A DNA stretch of 64,000 nt, taken from contig JAWNGF010000002.1 in NCBI GenBank assembly GCA_037039685.1, positions 6,324,001-6,388,000 on the forward strand. The letters are read 5' to 3'. This DNA is from Ceratobasidium sp. AG-K (taxonomy: Eukaryota > Basidiomycota > Agaricomycetes > Cantharellales > Ceratobasidiaceae). This document shows positions 1-11,266 of this stretch, one piece after another; the stretch's first letter is position 1, and each line of letters starts with the position of its first letter. The translations under genes were made by a program, and so were the position numbers. A model generated the notes under the pieces. That model had not been told where the DNA came from. It ran no database searches and worked only from the letters and a program-made list of their open reading frames with translations.

Positions 1-596
1 TTTCACACACATGCTGTCATGACTAAGCACATTGACAGTTAAGAAGAGGTAATGACACCCAGGCCCATGTCCCGTCGTGATTACAATGAGGGAATGGATA
101 AACCCTAGACCCCAAGGTGGATAGGAAAGGTGGTTAAAGGGTAATGGTTGGCAACTAAGGCCTTAGTGTTGCTCTACCAAAAAGTCCCAGACTTGTGAGA
201 TCTCATGAGATGTCACAAGTCAATGAGCCTGGCAACATAGTCACAGCCATTGGAAGCCATCACAAGATTGCTTTGTTTTCACAAGAACATATGACAATGA
301 ATAATCTGTTGCATGAGCTTTACTGAGCAGGCAGATCAATATATGAAGTACTTGCAAGACCCAATCTATGCTTGTTGCAACTCACAAGTTTCAGCACTCA
401 GTATGCAAGTGGTTTTGAGCCAAGAAGCCTTCACAATATCACTCAGGGTGTGCCACTTAGATTGTATGTGATTGGGGCATACATGCACTGGACACCTAAG
501 GTATCAGCTGTAATATTGTAGGGAATATACATGATGCAAAATCAGGGGCATGAGATCAGACATATGGTGAACAAACACAGAGGGAATAAAGACCAG
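1..596. other. Unrecognised flanking DNA without a gene
   Basis: No open frame of useful length and no similarity to the retroelement families in the rest of the window could be seen. It ends at ACCAG (592-596), directly before the first base of the family E LTR, so it is the insertion site flank of E. It may be unique host DNA or another decayed element; the sequence does not decide. Confidence 0.5.
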
Positions 597-1865
597 TGTT
601 ATGGTTCAGTGTAAATATATCCTAAAGTATAGAATATACTTTGTCTGTATCACAACTTTATGGAGCCAGAGGGTAAAGTAAACTTTACTAGATCCTCAGA
701 GGGCACTAATATGCTGTTACTAACAGTATTTGTTACTAAAGACAATATATCTTTCTTAACTGTAGAGGTACACTTAAGCTACAACTGTTTGAGCAATGCT
801 GCAAGGCAAGGTTCCCTATAAGTTGTATTTAAGATATCCCCCCTGATTGCTAGAATCAAGTTAATACTTAATGTACTTCTCTAACACAAGTATCTGTAGT
901 GCAGTGCTTAGTGCTTACTGTAGAACTCTTAAAGTTATCTCAACCTCAACTGCAACTTAATTGGAGTTAAACTCAACAATTAAGGAGTGTTATTGGGAGA
1001 ACTGCTTTAGGTCTTAGAATAAGCTGTAAAGCTGTCACACAAGTGATAAACTTGGTAAAGATGTATTGGAAGTAAATTGAGAGGTGATCTCTGGAGGCTC
1101 TCAGAGGCCAGTTTATATACCTTAGAGTGCACGGGTATGAATACTCAAGTGTACATATTCTAACTAGAATTTCCAGGCCACTAGATAGTGTGGATTAGCC
1201 TAAGAATAGCTCTGTAGCTATACTTAGATCATGCAGTGCTGCTCAAAGTACATATTAAAGGTACAAACTTCCCACATAGTGTGGCTATGCATGTGGCCGT
1301 TCTGCAAGAGCTTTCCAGAACACAGAAACTATTAAATAAAGAGTATTTACAAAAATACAGCAAGGCAGTGCGACTCCAACGCTTCTCTGATCATGGGATT
1401 CCATGCAGTGGTTGTGGAGATATGCTGTGTTCAAAGTATGGATCATGTGGCTATTGATATTTGAACACTGATAAGAGAATATCTCCAAAGCCACTGTACG
1501 GAAATACATGAAACTCCGCTGATACATGTGCAAGGCTGTACATTAGTGAGCGCACAAGAAATCAAGTTGATTGGTTCGGCAAGTCGGACAATATACCAGA
1601 AATACTTGTATTTCACAAAGGTACAAATTGATTAAACTTAAACAATTTGTAACTTAATGAATTTCGAGTCGTTCAAGTTGCTGAAGGTCACGACAGATAG
1701 AAAAACATCAGAAGTATCGATTCGCATTCTTGTATATACAATGCAAGTCGAAACACATTCGTTACAGGCAATACAAAACGAGACATATTTTGTACATTTT
1801 CCAATCCTTGGGTATAGTGAGTTTAGACTAAGTATAGATACCAATGGAAGTCAGGATCCATAACA
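597..1865 (-). repeat. Family E 3' LTR, about 1.27 kb
   Basis: It begins TGTTATGG at 597 and ends CCATAACA at 1865, an 8 bp terminal inverted repeat with the usual TG...CA ends. A TATA box (TATATAAA on the element strand) is at 1112-1119. The polypurine tract lies immediately inside, which fixes this as the 3' LTR of a minus-strand element. Short reading frames inside it look like chance. The second LTR is outside the window, so the left boundary rests on the inverted repeat alone. Confidence 0.65.
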
Positions 1866-1879
1866 TAGCCCCCCCAGTC
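1866..1879 (-). other. Polypurine tract of E
   Basis: On the minus strand it reads GACTGGGGGGGCTA directly before the LTR, the position where plus-strand DNA synthesis is primed in LTR retrotransposons. Confidence 0.65.
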
Positions 1880-1894
1880 TAAACTTACTGTTGC

Positions 1895-2944
1895 TTAAAC
1901 TGTAATAAAGGATAGGGCTGGAGAGCACAGTAACCTTTGGCTGGCTTCCTCATCCTCCTCTACTTTGATCTCAAAGTCATCTTCCTCACAGGAAGATTCA
2001 TAATTGACTAGCCTAAATGGTGTAGTAGGACAATAGACAAACTCCTCAGATGATGTAGAAAGAGCTGGGGGACTGCTGGCAATCCAGGAAGGAGAAGTAG
2101 GGCAATACCTAGGTGATTCAGGAGGAGAGCTGGGTGGATACTGGAGAGGTTCTGGGGAAGGAGATAAAGAGCAGACTGGAGAGGGTAAGGGCACTAATAA
2201 AATCACATCAGTGCTGTCTGGGGAATAGCAAGGTGAAAGTGGTTCCCCAGACATACCATAATCCTGAGCAAATTCATGCGCTTTTTTCTCCTTCTCCCTC
2301 AGAGCTTTGCACCCAAGTACAACTTGATGAGTGGGAAAGTTGGGCAAATGGATATGCAGGTCACTAAAGGAAATACCATCATGAAGAGATAGACAATGAA
2401 GAGCTACAATCATTCCAAGGCCCCAGAGTTGGGCTGAGTGGACATGGTCAGCAAGTGCCTGAAGTGAGGGGTAAGGCCCAAGGAAATAACCAATGTCAAA
2501 GATGTTATGAGGCTCCTTAGGATAACAAATAGCTGCTTCAAAGAAGGGAGTATAGAGCAAGGAGAATGGCCTGTATTCACTAAGGTAGTGATTTGTGTTG
2601 CAATATGCGCCAACAAGTTTCCTGACCTGCTTACAAGCATCCACAAGGCTGCAAACTAATTTGCTCTTGAGCATGAAGTATTCAGTGTATGGAGTATCTG
2701 CTGAGGGGATAGTCCCAGGAGTGCACCGCTGATCAGAGTATCTATAATGGAATTCAGGATCTCTAGGATCCTGCTCAAGGATTGAAGGAGAAATGACAGC
2801 ATAGGTGGGCCAAGACTGGTAGCAGGGCCTAAGTGCCTCAAACACATATCCGTCATAGAGTGACAAAGCCTGAGCCTGTTGAGGGGTGATGGGTTCAGTG
2901 AAGGAGGCATTGGGCATAATGAAGCAAGATAGCTGAGTGTACAA
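1895..2944 (-). CDS. Hypothetical 349-residue 3' protein of element E
   Basis: This intact frame is the last gene of E and stops about 16 bases from the polypurine tract, in the place where some retroelements keep an envelope or accessory gene. I do not recognise the family. The first 220 residues are mixed and aromatic-rich without an obvious membrane segment or signal peptide. Residues about 230-310 form a proline/serine-rich stretch with repeated SP and TP pairs. The C-terminal part is strongly acidic and contains FEIKVEEDEE, which fits the SUMO acceptor pattern (hydrophobic-K-x-E followed by acidic residues). The first ATG is used; a second Met ten codons on is equally possible. Being open in an old, broken element suggests either selection on the protein or luck. 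Confidence 0.6.
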   Translation of the reverse strand: MYTQLSCFIMPNASFTEPITPQQAQALSLYDGYVFEALRPCYQSWPTYAVISPSILEQDPRDPEFHYRYSDQRCTPGTIPSADTPYTEYFMLKSKLVCSLVDACKQVRKLVGAYCNTNHYLSEYRPFSLLYTPFFEAAICYPKEPHNIFDIGYFLGPYPSLQALADHVHSAQLWGLGMIVALHCLSLHDGISFSDLHIHLPNFPTHQVVLGCKALREKEKKAHEFAQDYGMSGEPLSPCYSPDSTDVILLVPLPSPVCSLSPSPEPLQYPPSSPPESPRYCPTSPSWIASSPPALSTSSEEFVYCPTTPFRLVNYESSCEEDDFEIKVEEDEEASQRLLCSPALSFITV

Positions 2945-3587
2945 AGAGTGAATTGGAACTTGGGGAGTTGAGATGAACCCAAGGGCTCTTTTTATGCATT
3001 TTTGGAAGCCCTGAGCAACTCACAGCACAAGTTACATTATTCACATGCCTATTCTCCAAGTTTCTGCATAGAAAGCGCTCCAAAAGATAGAATATTCATT
3101 GTAGAACTTATTACTCATGATTTGGGGCTTAGAACAACCCTAAATCACTGCATGGAGTTGCTTAGAGGCCAAAGATATGCCAGGATAAAATTTCCAACTA
3201 CTTATAAGTCCTCTAAGTGGTACAGTTACCATACATTGAGTTACAAGAAATTTGGAGTGTACACATGATTCTATCTCATAGAACATTGGTGCAGAGGCTG
3301 TCCTATGCTAACTTTATACAAGGGGATTGGAGCAATCAAAAGCCTAACCACTTGATCAATTTGGAAGCCTAACTGATGGTTCATCAATTTTGCTTCTTTT
3401 GGGGGTTATCTCCTGGTTAGATCTGATCTGCCATCTTATCTAGATGACATTACATTCATCTGTAGTTACATTACAATCCCAGATAGCAACAGAGCAAACA
3501 AAGAAATTTGCCTAAGATAATGCCCACAAGTTGAAAAATCTTCAAATAAATCAATTAAGACTTATTGAAGAAAGTCGAAAATGCTTA
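2945..3587. other. Non-coding interval between the two 3' genes of E
   Basis: No supported coding sequence. It separates the 349-residue frame from the smaller frame next to the chromodomain and may hold signals for expression of the last gene, but I recognise none. Confidence 0.4.
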
Positions 3588-3983
3588 CTAGGGTAGGCAA
3601 GCAGGTTCAGGCACTCTTGGCATGCTAAAATCCTCCATCTCCATTACAGGCAACATGAAGGATTCTGTTTGCTGGACTTGATGTAGGGTAATATCCTTGG
3701 CCCAGAACCAATCTGTAGGGAGCTCTGGATCCTCCTTGATAGCAATGATGAAAGGTAGGGAAAATTGGATTTCTCCTCTGAAGCACAGAGGACCAACAAG
3801 ACAATGCTTGCTCCTTAATGACACTTTGACCTTATCACCTTTAGATATAAGGTGGTAAGGGATTCTAAGCGCAGTGCAGAAAGCAGCAACAGTAAAATGC
3901 ATGTTGTGGTGGTAGTGGTTGTGAGGGAGGAGTTGTTGTTGGCCAAATGTTTGTTGACAGTTGACAAGTATTATGTAATCCAT
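3588..3983 (-). CDS. Hypothetical 131-residue protein of element E
   Basis: A small frame just downstream of the integrase-chromodomain frame of E. It has a His/Gln-rich N-terminal part (residues 14-30) and a hydrophobic, beta-like middle. No known domain is recognised. It could be a separate accessory gene, an exon of the following 349-residue frame, or chance. Confidence 0.3.
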   Translation of the reverse strand: MDYIILVNCQQTFGQQQLLPHNHYHHNMHFTVAAFCTALRIPYHLISKGDKVKVSLRSKHCLVGPLCFRGEIQFSLPFIIAIKEDPELPTDWFWAKDITLHQVQQTESFMLPVMEMEDFSMPRVPEPACLP

Positions 3984-4020
3984 TACTGCTTAGTTCCAGG
4001 GTGTAAGATGTGGTCTAGAC

Positions 4021-5333
4021 TCAGTGTTGGGAGGTTTCCCATTCCAGTAAAACCTCAGGCGCATTACTGAGCTCCTTCCTAGTGAGGTATTTGTCTTCCT
4101 CTGGACCATATCCTTTCCAGTGCACAAGGAATTTCTTGATTCTTCTTTTCTTGCCTTTAAACCATTTTTCTGCAACAATCTTCTCCACTTCATACTCAGG
4201 TAATTCCTCAAAGTCAGCTCTACTGAGATGCTTAGTAGGGCAACTAGAATTTAGCTGGTCCTTTTGATATCTTTCCAAATGTGCTATATTAATTACAGGA
4301 TGTATCTTATAACTGGCTGGCAGTTTAATCCTGTATGCTACATTGGAAACTTTCTGATTAACCTCAAAAGGTCCTTCATAGTGCAGCAGCAGTTTCTTGC
4401 CTTTTCCTCTATCCTTGACAAGTCTGAGGGAATGAATATTGATGAGTACTAGGTCTCCTTCCTCAAACTCTTCAAAGCTATGATTGGCATTATAATACTT
4501 TTCTTGAGCTGCTTGTGCTCCTACTAGTGAATCCTGAGCACTAATTCTCACTGCTTTAATGCTTTCCTTAAATTCAGTAGCCTTATCACTCTCAACTCTG
4601 CTTCTGGGAATATACATAGCAGTCTGAGCTAACAAGTCTGCTGATTTTAAGGGCTGAAAGCCATGCAGTAAGTAAGCAGGGGAAAATCCAGTAGCTGAGT
4701 AGATAGAAGTATTATATGCTAGTGAGAATCCAGCTAGCAATGAACTCCAATCATGGAAATTAGGGGCTACAAATGCTCTAAGACCTATTTCCAAGATCTG
4801 ATTCATGATTTCAGTTTGTCCATTGGCTTGGGGATGATAAGCTGTAGTAAGCAACCTCTTGATACCTAGTAAGGCAGTAAGATTCTCCCAGAAGGCACCA
4901 GTCCATCTAGCATCTCTATCAGAGATGACTTGTCTAGATAAACCATAATGGCACCATATATTATCATGGAACAACTTTGCAGTTTCTTCCTCATTGATAC
5001 TTGTGGTACAAGGAATAAAATGCAAATATTTAGTTAATTTTTCCACGATAACCAGAATGGCATTGTAACCATTACTTTCCAGGAGATCCATGATGAAGTC
5101 TAAGGTGACTACTTCAAAAGGTAGCTGAGGTATAGGAATGGACATAAGATATCCTCTAGGTCCATGACACTTGGGTTTACTCTTTTGACAAATGTCACAA
5201 GTATCAATATACTGTTTGATAATCTTGGACATTCTGGGCCAGTAGTAAACTGTAGCTAAGTGATTGAAGGTGCAATGATAACCAGCATGTGCTCCTTCAT
5301 TAAGTTGATCATGATATTCAGCTACCACTTCAA
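4021..5333 (-). pseudogene. E pol, integrase core and chromodomain (3' part, split by D)
   Basis: Read leftward from 5333 the frame starts inside the zinc-binding region (HxxxC...CDICQKSK), then has an RNase H-fold integrase core with the first catalytic Asp in LDFIMDL, the second in VISDRDARW and the Glu in NGQTE, so the DDE triad is present. The C-terminal section ends in a chromodomain with FLVHWKGYGPEEDKYL, which in chromoviruses directs integration to heterochromatin. Upstream pol lies at 46934-49061; insertion of D separates the two by 41.6 kb. Sequence to the right of 5333 in the same frame is D LTR, not E. Confidence 0.85.
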
Positions 5334-5761
5334 TGTCACAACCTTTTCTTTTTCCTCTTCTCTTCTTTCTGTTTGTCTTGTGTTTGGTCTTGTTCTCCTT
5401 GTCTTGGCACATATAGTTGCCTTTGTGTAAGCCATGATCACAGGACATGCCTGCCTGGCCTGTTTCCTTGTCTCCTTGGTGTCCATGGACTCATCACATT
5501 TCCTTTGTCTTGCCTCCGCTTCTCTTGTTCTGTTTTCCTTTGTTGCCTACTCTCTATTGTACATTGCCACAGTAGATAGTATATATACCAGCAACCCAAG
5601 TCTTGCTCCCACAAGACTTGTTCTCTTGTCTTTTTCCCCATCACTCATTGCGTGACTCACTAAGGCCTTAGTGCCATACATTTGACCTTTGTTGTTGTCC
5701 CAACCCCCATCCTCACTGCCTGTGGAGTCTTGGCCTCCAAGGTTTGGCTAGGGTTGTGACA
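5334..5761 (+). repeat. Family D 5' LTR
   Basis: Starts TGTCACAACC and ends GGTTGTGACA. TATATATA is at 5580-5587, and 5612-5624 (CAAGACTTGTTCT) is the predicted start of the RNA, complementary at 12 of 13 bases to the sequence just inside the LTR. Small frames inside are shadows. Confidence 0.9.
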
Positions 5762-6297
5762 CTAGAACAATTCTTGTTGCCTTTGTTGTGGATACAGCCT
5801 TTGTTGCTGTCAGAACCAGGTCTTTCATCACCAGGTCACCTCTGAGCATTTGCACACCCCTCACCATTGTCAGCTAACACCCCCATCTCTCCCCTGCATC
5901 ATTTACATGTTGAGGCACACTGCAGCTTGCACCCATTAGCCTGTCAACAATGTCCCCTATCCTCTGATATCACTGAACTGTGGCCACCTAATCAGGAAGC
6001 ACCGTTCACATATTCTATTGGAACAAGGACCTCTGAGACCATTGCACTGAACCTACCATGGACTAGGTTCCCCCTATACATTCCATCTCTACCCAGGGGA
6101 TATATTTTCTATCAAAAACACTACTAGCCATATTTGGTTGAAGCACACCAGGAAGCGCATTTATTATAGAAGTCCAACAGAAGCCGCTCAAACTCAGCAG
6201 AGTCTTACAAAGCCTCAATGTCTTCTGTGATGCCCTCCTTCTCTAAGGGCAAAAGCCCCATCACGCCACCCCCACTGGAAACCCCCCTCCATCAAAC
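5762..6297 (+). other. D primer-binding site and leader
   Basis: The first bases after the LTR, CTAGAACAATTCTTG (5762-5776), do not begin with TGG as a tRNA-primed site would, but mirror the predicted 5' end of the D RNA, which suggests self-priming. The rest of the leader contains no supported gene. Confidence 0.6.
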
Positions 6298-7382
6298 TTG
6301 CTTCTCAGAACCCCCCCCCATCAAGGAAAGAAGGTGACAAGGAAGGATCAGTGGGGGATACAACCATTTGTTCCCAACCAGCCCCCTACAAAACCTTTGA
6401 TGCAGAATCAAGACCACTGTCTCCTGCCATTAGGGAATACAAGGGCAACTCCTGGTGGGAAACCCATGAAGGCAATTTTCAAAAAGAAGTCCTTTTCATT
6501 CTCAGCGAATTATTGTTGTGCCATAGTCTCATGGCAGAGAGGTTGGAACACGTCAAACAATGGATCCTACATAATAGGGATGATGGGAATATCTGCATCC
6601 ACCAATTGACAGAAATCACGGACCAGAATTGCAAACTATACAATGAAATGATGGATCAACATAGAATAACAAGGGACACAGTTTGGGCACAAGGAATTGT
6701 ATCAAGTGGGAGACCAACAAGAGGTAGTGGAGCAACTGGGGCTCAAACCAACACCCTAACAACCAGTCAACTAGGGTTATTGCTAGGAGGAGGAACAGCA
6801 ACAAGGACTAAGGGGCTCCATGATGTGATTTGCACCACCCTTATTGGGAGCAACAGCAGCCCCAACATCTTTGATCTTTGGGAGTGGAAGAATGGAAAAA
6901 TCAGCGGCATCCAAACCAACTAAATTCCATGGCAAGCAAGGAGCCAAAGCTAGGGATTTTACTTACTCCTGCACAAATTACATTGCCAACTCCCACTACA
7001 CCACTGCCTTGGATGAAAAGAAAATCCATCTTATCATTTTGTACCTACCTGGCCCTGCTTTGACTGGATTTGCCCTTTCCAAGACCTACACAATGCAGGC
7101 ATACCCCAAGCCATTTTCACAAGTCTAGATGTCTTTCAGCAGGAGTGGGAATTAGCTTTTGGCAAAATAGAGCAAGTGTAGGTCTACAGACAGAAGTACA
7201 AGGCACTTTCCCAGACCAAAACAGTGGTTGAATACCTCACCCAATTCAGGATTCTGTTGGCACCACTAGACTACAATGAGTAGACCCTGAAAGACAACTT
7301 CTACGCAGGACTCAAGGACAACATCAAGGATATGCTAACCTCCCAGGCCTAGAATTGTCACAATGCAACACTGCAGGAGCTG
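6298..7382 (+). pseudogene. D gag, broken
   Basis: Across at least two frames the region encodes a Ty3/Gypsy capsid. Early part: coiled segment with ITDQNCKLYNEMMDQH. Later part: KFHGKQGAKARDFTYS, then the conserved gag helices with YRQKYKALSQTKTVVEYLTQF and FYAGLKDNIKDML. A frameshift lies near 6860 and TAG codons follow 7128. The gene stops abruptly at about 7382, where a truncated family A LTR begins; zinc knuckle, protease, reverse transcriptase and RNase H of D are missing from the window. Confidence 0.7.
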
Positions 7383-7598
7383 TTACTTGGCTTTCTCACA
7401 CTGATAGATGATGATGTGGCACTGATCCCTCATGTATATAAACCCAGAGGTCAAGCCAGTTAACAACAAGGCTTGACCTCCTCTCCACTAGGACTTGCTC
7501 AATCAAATCCTCTTACTATCATTACTCCTTGGGTTCCAAGACTTGTCTAAGTCAAACCCCTTAACTATTATAACACCTAATTGACCCAAGTTGGGACA
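7383..7598 (+). repeat. A0 5' LTR, truncated at its start
   Basis: Matches only the second half of the A LTR, including the TATA region and the terminal GGGACA. The first roughly 200 bp are missing at the junction with D gag. Confidence 0.8.
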
Positions 7599-8030
7599 TT
7601 AGGTCAAGCCTTTTTAGCATTGGCCTTAAGCCCCTGCTCTTCCACCAAGTAGATAGAACGTACACAGGAAAACGGGCATAGTACAACAGACAACAAGCTA
7701 TACTTGATATAGACCAGTAGTCCCACATTGCTATACACCATCAGTGAACCCAATTGTTATCCTCTTTTGGGTTGTAGTGGCTTTAGTCATCTAAATACAC
7801 CCTTATTCTGTCATACACTGTTGCTATCACACCCGTCCAAGGCTGTTGATAATTGATAAGATCAGATAAGGAGTATATAAAGCAAAAGCTTAGCGTTTAG
7901 CACCCTTCACATCCAAATCAACATCTTGAGGAAGCCAGATCCTCTCAAGTCAACCTGGAAAGTAGTTGGAGCACCACCCAAGTTAACACTCACATCCATC
8001 AAGAACCCCATCAACTTGTTGTTTCCATCA
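7599..8030 (+). promoter_or_regulatory. A0 leader with self-priming site and internal promoter
   Basis: TTAGGTCAAGCCTT directly follows the LTR and is complementary to the predicted RNA start of family A. Further in, three GATAA(G) motifs at 7848-7872 sit just upstream of TATATAAA (7876-7883). The same arrangement recurs in A1, A3 and A4, so an internal RNA polymerase II promoter for ORF0 is likely; the motif reading is inference. Confidence 0.6.
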
Positions 8031-8097
8031 GTACGCACTAAAAAGGATAATTAGTAACTGACTAATTAACCTTAAAATTCTTCCCCACATTTTTTAG
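8031..8097 (+). other. Candidate spliceosomal intron before ORF0 (A0)
   Basis: Donor GTACGC, branch-like CTGAC/CTAAT and acceptor TTTTTTAG within 67 bases, a common fungal intron size. All signals are kept in A1, A3 and A4. Confidence 0.5.
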
Positions 8098-8722
8098 CCT
8101 CTGCAAAGCAATCTTTAGACTAAAGGACTTTGTGCTCAATCTAGACACCAAAGTTGACAAATTAAACAGTCAAATTGAAGTACTAGAAGAAGATCAAGTT
8201 GAGCAAGCAGAGGAACTAAGGGTCAAGCGTACCAGGAACAACAAAAACCACAACCAACTTGAAGCCAATTATCAGGCACTTCATTCAAGACTTGAGTTCA
8301 GCCAAATAAGCATCAATAACACAAACAAGCAACAAGCCAATCAAGATTGTGTCCAAAGCATAAATGTAGCTGACACCAACATTGAGGTCAAGCGTCTGCA
8401 AGAACAAACCCGTGTCCTGATTGAAAATTGTGACCAACTCATTAAAATCCAAGAAAAATATACTTGAAAGGTCAAAAACCTCATCAACAACAACAAACGT
8501 CAGTGGCGCACCATTGAAACCCTTAAAGACAAAATCAAAGGCAAATACTGTCATCTGGCAACAGAAGTGCATACTCCTATTAACCAGAATTACCACCTTC
8601 TAAATCACCTTAATATCATTGCACCCAACCCTTTTCAGTGGGACCAAGACCTTGACTCACACAGGAACAACATAGGGAACAGCTTAGACTCAAATCCCTA
8701 TCACTCTTTATTGAAGACATTC
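8098..8722 (+). pseudogene. A0 ORF0, coiled-coil protein, 5' part
   Basis: Encodes the family A coiled-coil protein (LDTKVDKLNSQIEVLEED, later LQEQTRVLIENC), broken by a TGA near 8466 where the other copies have CAA or TGG. It continues at 39332 after removal of A1. No ATG exists at the start; see the copy at 26032-26626 for the description. Confidence 0.65.
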
Positions 8723-9136
8723 TGTCCCAACTTGAGTCAATTAGGTGTATAAAGGTTAAGGGGTTTGACTTAAGTAAGTCTTAGAACCCAAGGAATAGTG
8801 TTTAGTAAGAGGATTTGATTGTACAAGTCCTAGTGGAAAAGAGGTCAAGCCTTGTTGTTAACTGGCTTGACCTCTGGGTTTATATACATGAGGGATCAGT
8901 GCCATGTCATCATCTATCAGTGTGAGAAAACCAAGTACAGCCAATGATAAGCAAGATAAGAGGTATGACTCAACATTCTGGAAGTTCCAGAAGCAACACC
9001 AATATCAAATGGAAAGACAAATACATCACATGATACAAGTTAAGCACCAGAGGACATTTGTACCAAAACAGGACCGTGTTCAGAAAAAAAGATATAAAGT
9101 CAGAATAAAATGTCTGAGCTTAGTCAGCTCATGACA
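8723..9136 (-). repeat. A1 3' LTR
   Basis: 414 bp, TG...CA, with the A TATA box and start-site hairpin. The adjacent ACCCCCC on the plus strand is the A polypurine tract read backwards. Confidence 0.9.
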
Positions 9137-9147
9137 TTACCCCCCTT

Positions 9148-10759
9148 TTAAGGGCCTGGCGCGGTGGGGTGGAGTTTGTGGAATTTATCAACTAGCTCAG
9201 GAGCATTCTTGAGGTCCTCTTTTGTTTGCCAAGAATTGTCTGCATGGGAGTATCCTTTCCATTTGACGTAATAGTGAAGTTGATGGCGAATTTTCTTGGA
9301 ATTGAGGATTTCTTCAACTTCCCACTCTTCTTCTCCTTCTTGCATGACAATAGGGGGTGGCTGAGTGGGTTTGCAACCATGGGGATCAGAGTGAAACTGC
9401 TTGAGCAACATAACATGGAAGACAGGATGGATCTTCAAGGACTTTGGTAGTTCCAGTTTAAAGGGGTGAGTCCCTATTTTTTCCAGTACTTTGTAGGGGC
9501 CTAAAACTTTGTGGGAGAGTTTTACTGAAGGTCTGTCTGTGGATATGTTTTGATGGTTAAGCCAGACTTTATCTCCAGGGTTTATCTCTTCTGGTTCTTT
9601 GGCTCCCTTATCAAAGTAGTGTTTGTAGGACTGATTTGCCAGGATGAGAGCGGCTTTGACTTCATTGTATCCTTTCAGCAGGAATTCTGCATGGGCATCA
9701 GCTTCAGGAACAGTATATTCTGATTCTTCCCCAATGTTCATTCTAGGGTTGAAACCCTGACAGATCTGGAAAGGGGTTTTGCCAGTGGATGCTTGGATTC
9801 CATTGTGGTAAGCAAATTCTGCCATAGGAAGTAAGGCTACCCAGTTGTTTTGTCTATGGTTGACAAAAGCCCTGATAAAGATTTCAACAACTTGGTTTGC
9901 TCATTCTGACTGTCCGTCTGTCCTTGGATGGTAGGCTGTGCTGAAGGTGGGTTTTACGTCTAACTGTTTGTACAGATGTCTAATGAACTTTGAGTCAAAA
10001 GTGGACCCTCTATCTGAGACTATTGCTTTTGGTGTACCATGAAGTTTCCAAATGTTTGCAACAAAGATATTGGCTATGTCTACTGCTGTGGCCATTGATT
10101 TGCAAGGGAGATAATGTGCCATCTTGGAGAACCAATCTACCACTGTCAAGATTGCGTCATATCCTTCTGACTCTGGGAGTTCTACAATCATGTTGTAGGA
10201 GATCTCTTCCCAAGGTCTCTCAGGAATGTGCAAAAGGACGCAGTAGTCCTGTGGGGAGTTGGTTCAATGGTTTAACTCAAATGCATGTTTTGCAGTGTGA
10301 CACATAAGAGTTGACAAATTTCTTCATGGTTGGCCAGTAGTAAGTTCTGGAGACCAATTCCAATCTTCTTGCTTGTCCAGGATGCCCAGCTGTAATATTG
10401 TCATGGTGCAATTCCAATATCAGGTTTCTGATGGTTTCATCCTTGGGGACAAAGATCTTTCCTTTGAACATTAGGAGTCCTTCTCTGTATTCCCAATCTT
10501 TGACTTTTTCTCTGTTTCTCAGCTTATTGTGAGCTTCCTCTAATCTGGGATCTTCAAGGATTGCTTCTCTGATTAGATTGTTAATCTCCTGGTCAGGGGT
10601 AATAGCTGAAATAAAAATGTCTGGTTTGAGGAGAACTTGGTTCTCTACCCCCCCTAAAGGTTCTAAGTCATATTGCCTCAAGAGAATGTCTGCTTTTTAT
10701 TCTGGCTTCCTGGCCTATACATGATTTGAAAGTTGAAGTCTACCAAGAAGTTCATCCAG
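9148..10759 (-). pseudogene. A1 pol, integrase and chromodomain
   Basis: From 10681 leftward: zinc-binding HHDNITAGHPGQARR, then HCKTCI followed by a TGA at 10277-10279 that all A copies share; then the integrase core with ISYNMIV, where the first catalytic Asp is Asn, VSDRGSTF and DGQSE, followed by a TGA at 9898-9900 in place of Arg. The last part carries the chromodomain (HYYVKWKGYSHADNSW) and ends HPTAPGP. The gene is interrupted at 10759 by B1 and continues at 18008. Confidence 0.85.
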
Positions 10760-11221
10760 TGTTGTAAGCTTCTTCTTGGTGGCTATGAGACAAGCTGCGA
10801 CGGAGAGTGGACGGCACTAAGACCTAAGTGACATCTTGAACCGCAACACACTTAAGCGTCTGTAGGCTCTTTGAGGGTAGGGGTGGTTCAAAGTGTCACT
10901 CAAAGGGGATGTTTTGACGAGACAAAACAAGCTGGGGTTACCAGGCTTGTTGGTCCTCTATATATATTCAGAAAGTGACTGAGTCATACAAGACGCAGCC
11001 ACACGAGTCATACATACAAGCCAGTCAGGAGTGTCCATGTGAGTCATGCTGTATGAACAGACATGACTCGTACAAAGCACACCCGCGTTACACAGTGTAA
11101 GACATAACCACAAGAAGGTGGCAACGCAACAGGAAAGATAACAAAGAAGAAACACAAACACATACATAGAAGGAAGGATGAGACTTAGGTGAGTCCAATG
11201 GCGGGAGCATGGCTCACGGCA
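10760..11221 (-). repeat. B1 3' LTR
   Basis: Starts TGTTGTAAGC and ends CTCACGGCA on the plus strand. Its U3 carries TGAGTCA at 10980-10986 and 11040-11046 and one-base variants at 11004-11010 and 11064-11070, resembling bZIP (AP-1/Gcn4) sites. Flanked inside by the polypurine tract at about 11222-11236. Confidence 0.9.
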
Positions 11222-11266
11222 TTACTCCCCCCTTAAGGTCCTTGAGGGGAACCCAAAGGGGCCTAT

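Noticed and set aside
1236..1863. Several short frames of 60-80 codons on both strands
   Set aside because: They lie in the E LTR, overlap each other and show no domain or conservation.
2113..2367. Alternative plus-strand gene over the E 3' frame
   Set aside because: Short, unsupported and antisense to a 349-residue open frame.
5373..5655. Hydrophobic small frames suggesting secreted or membrane proteins
   Set aside because: They fall inside the D LTR and recur at 46540-46822 and 31453-31680 only because the LTR is repeated.
8723..9136. tRNA or small RNA gene near LTR boundaries
   Set aside because: No cloverleaf could be traced, and the priming sites match the element's own RNA start rather than a tRNA end.
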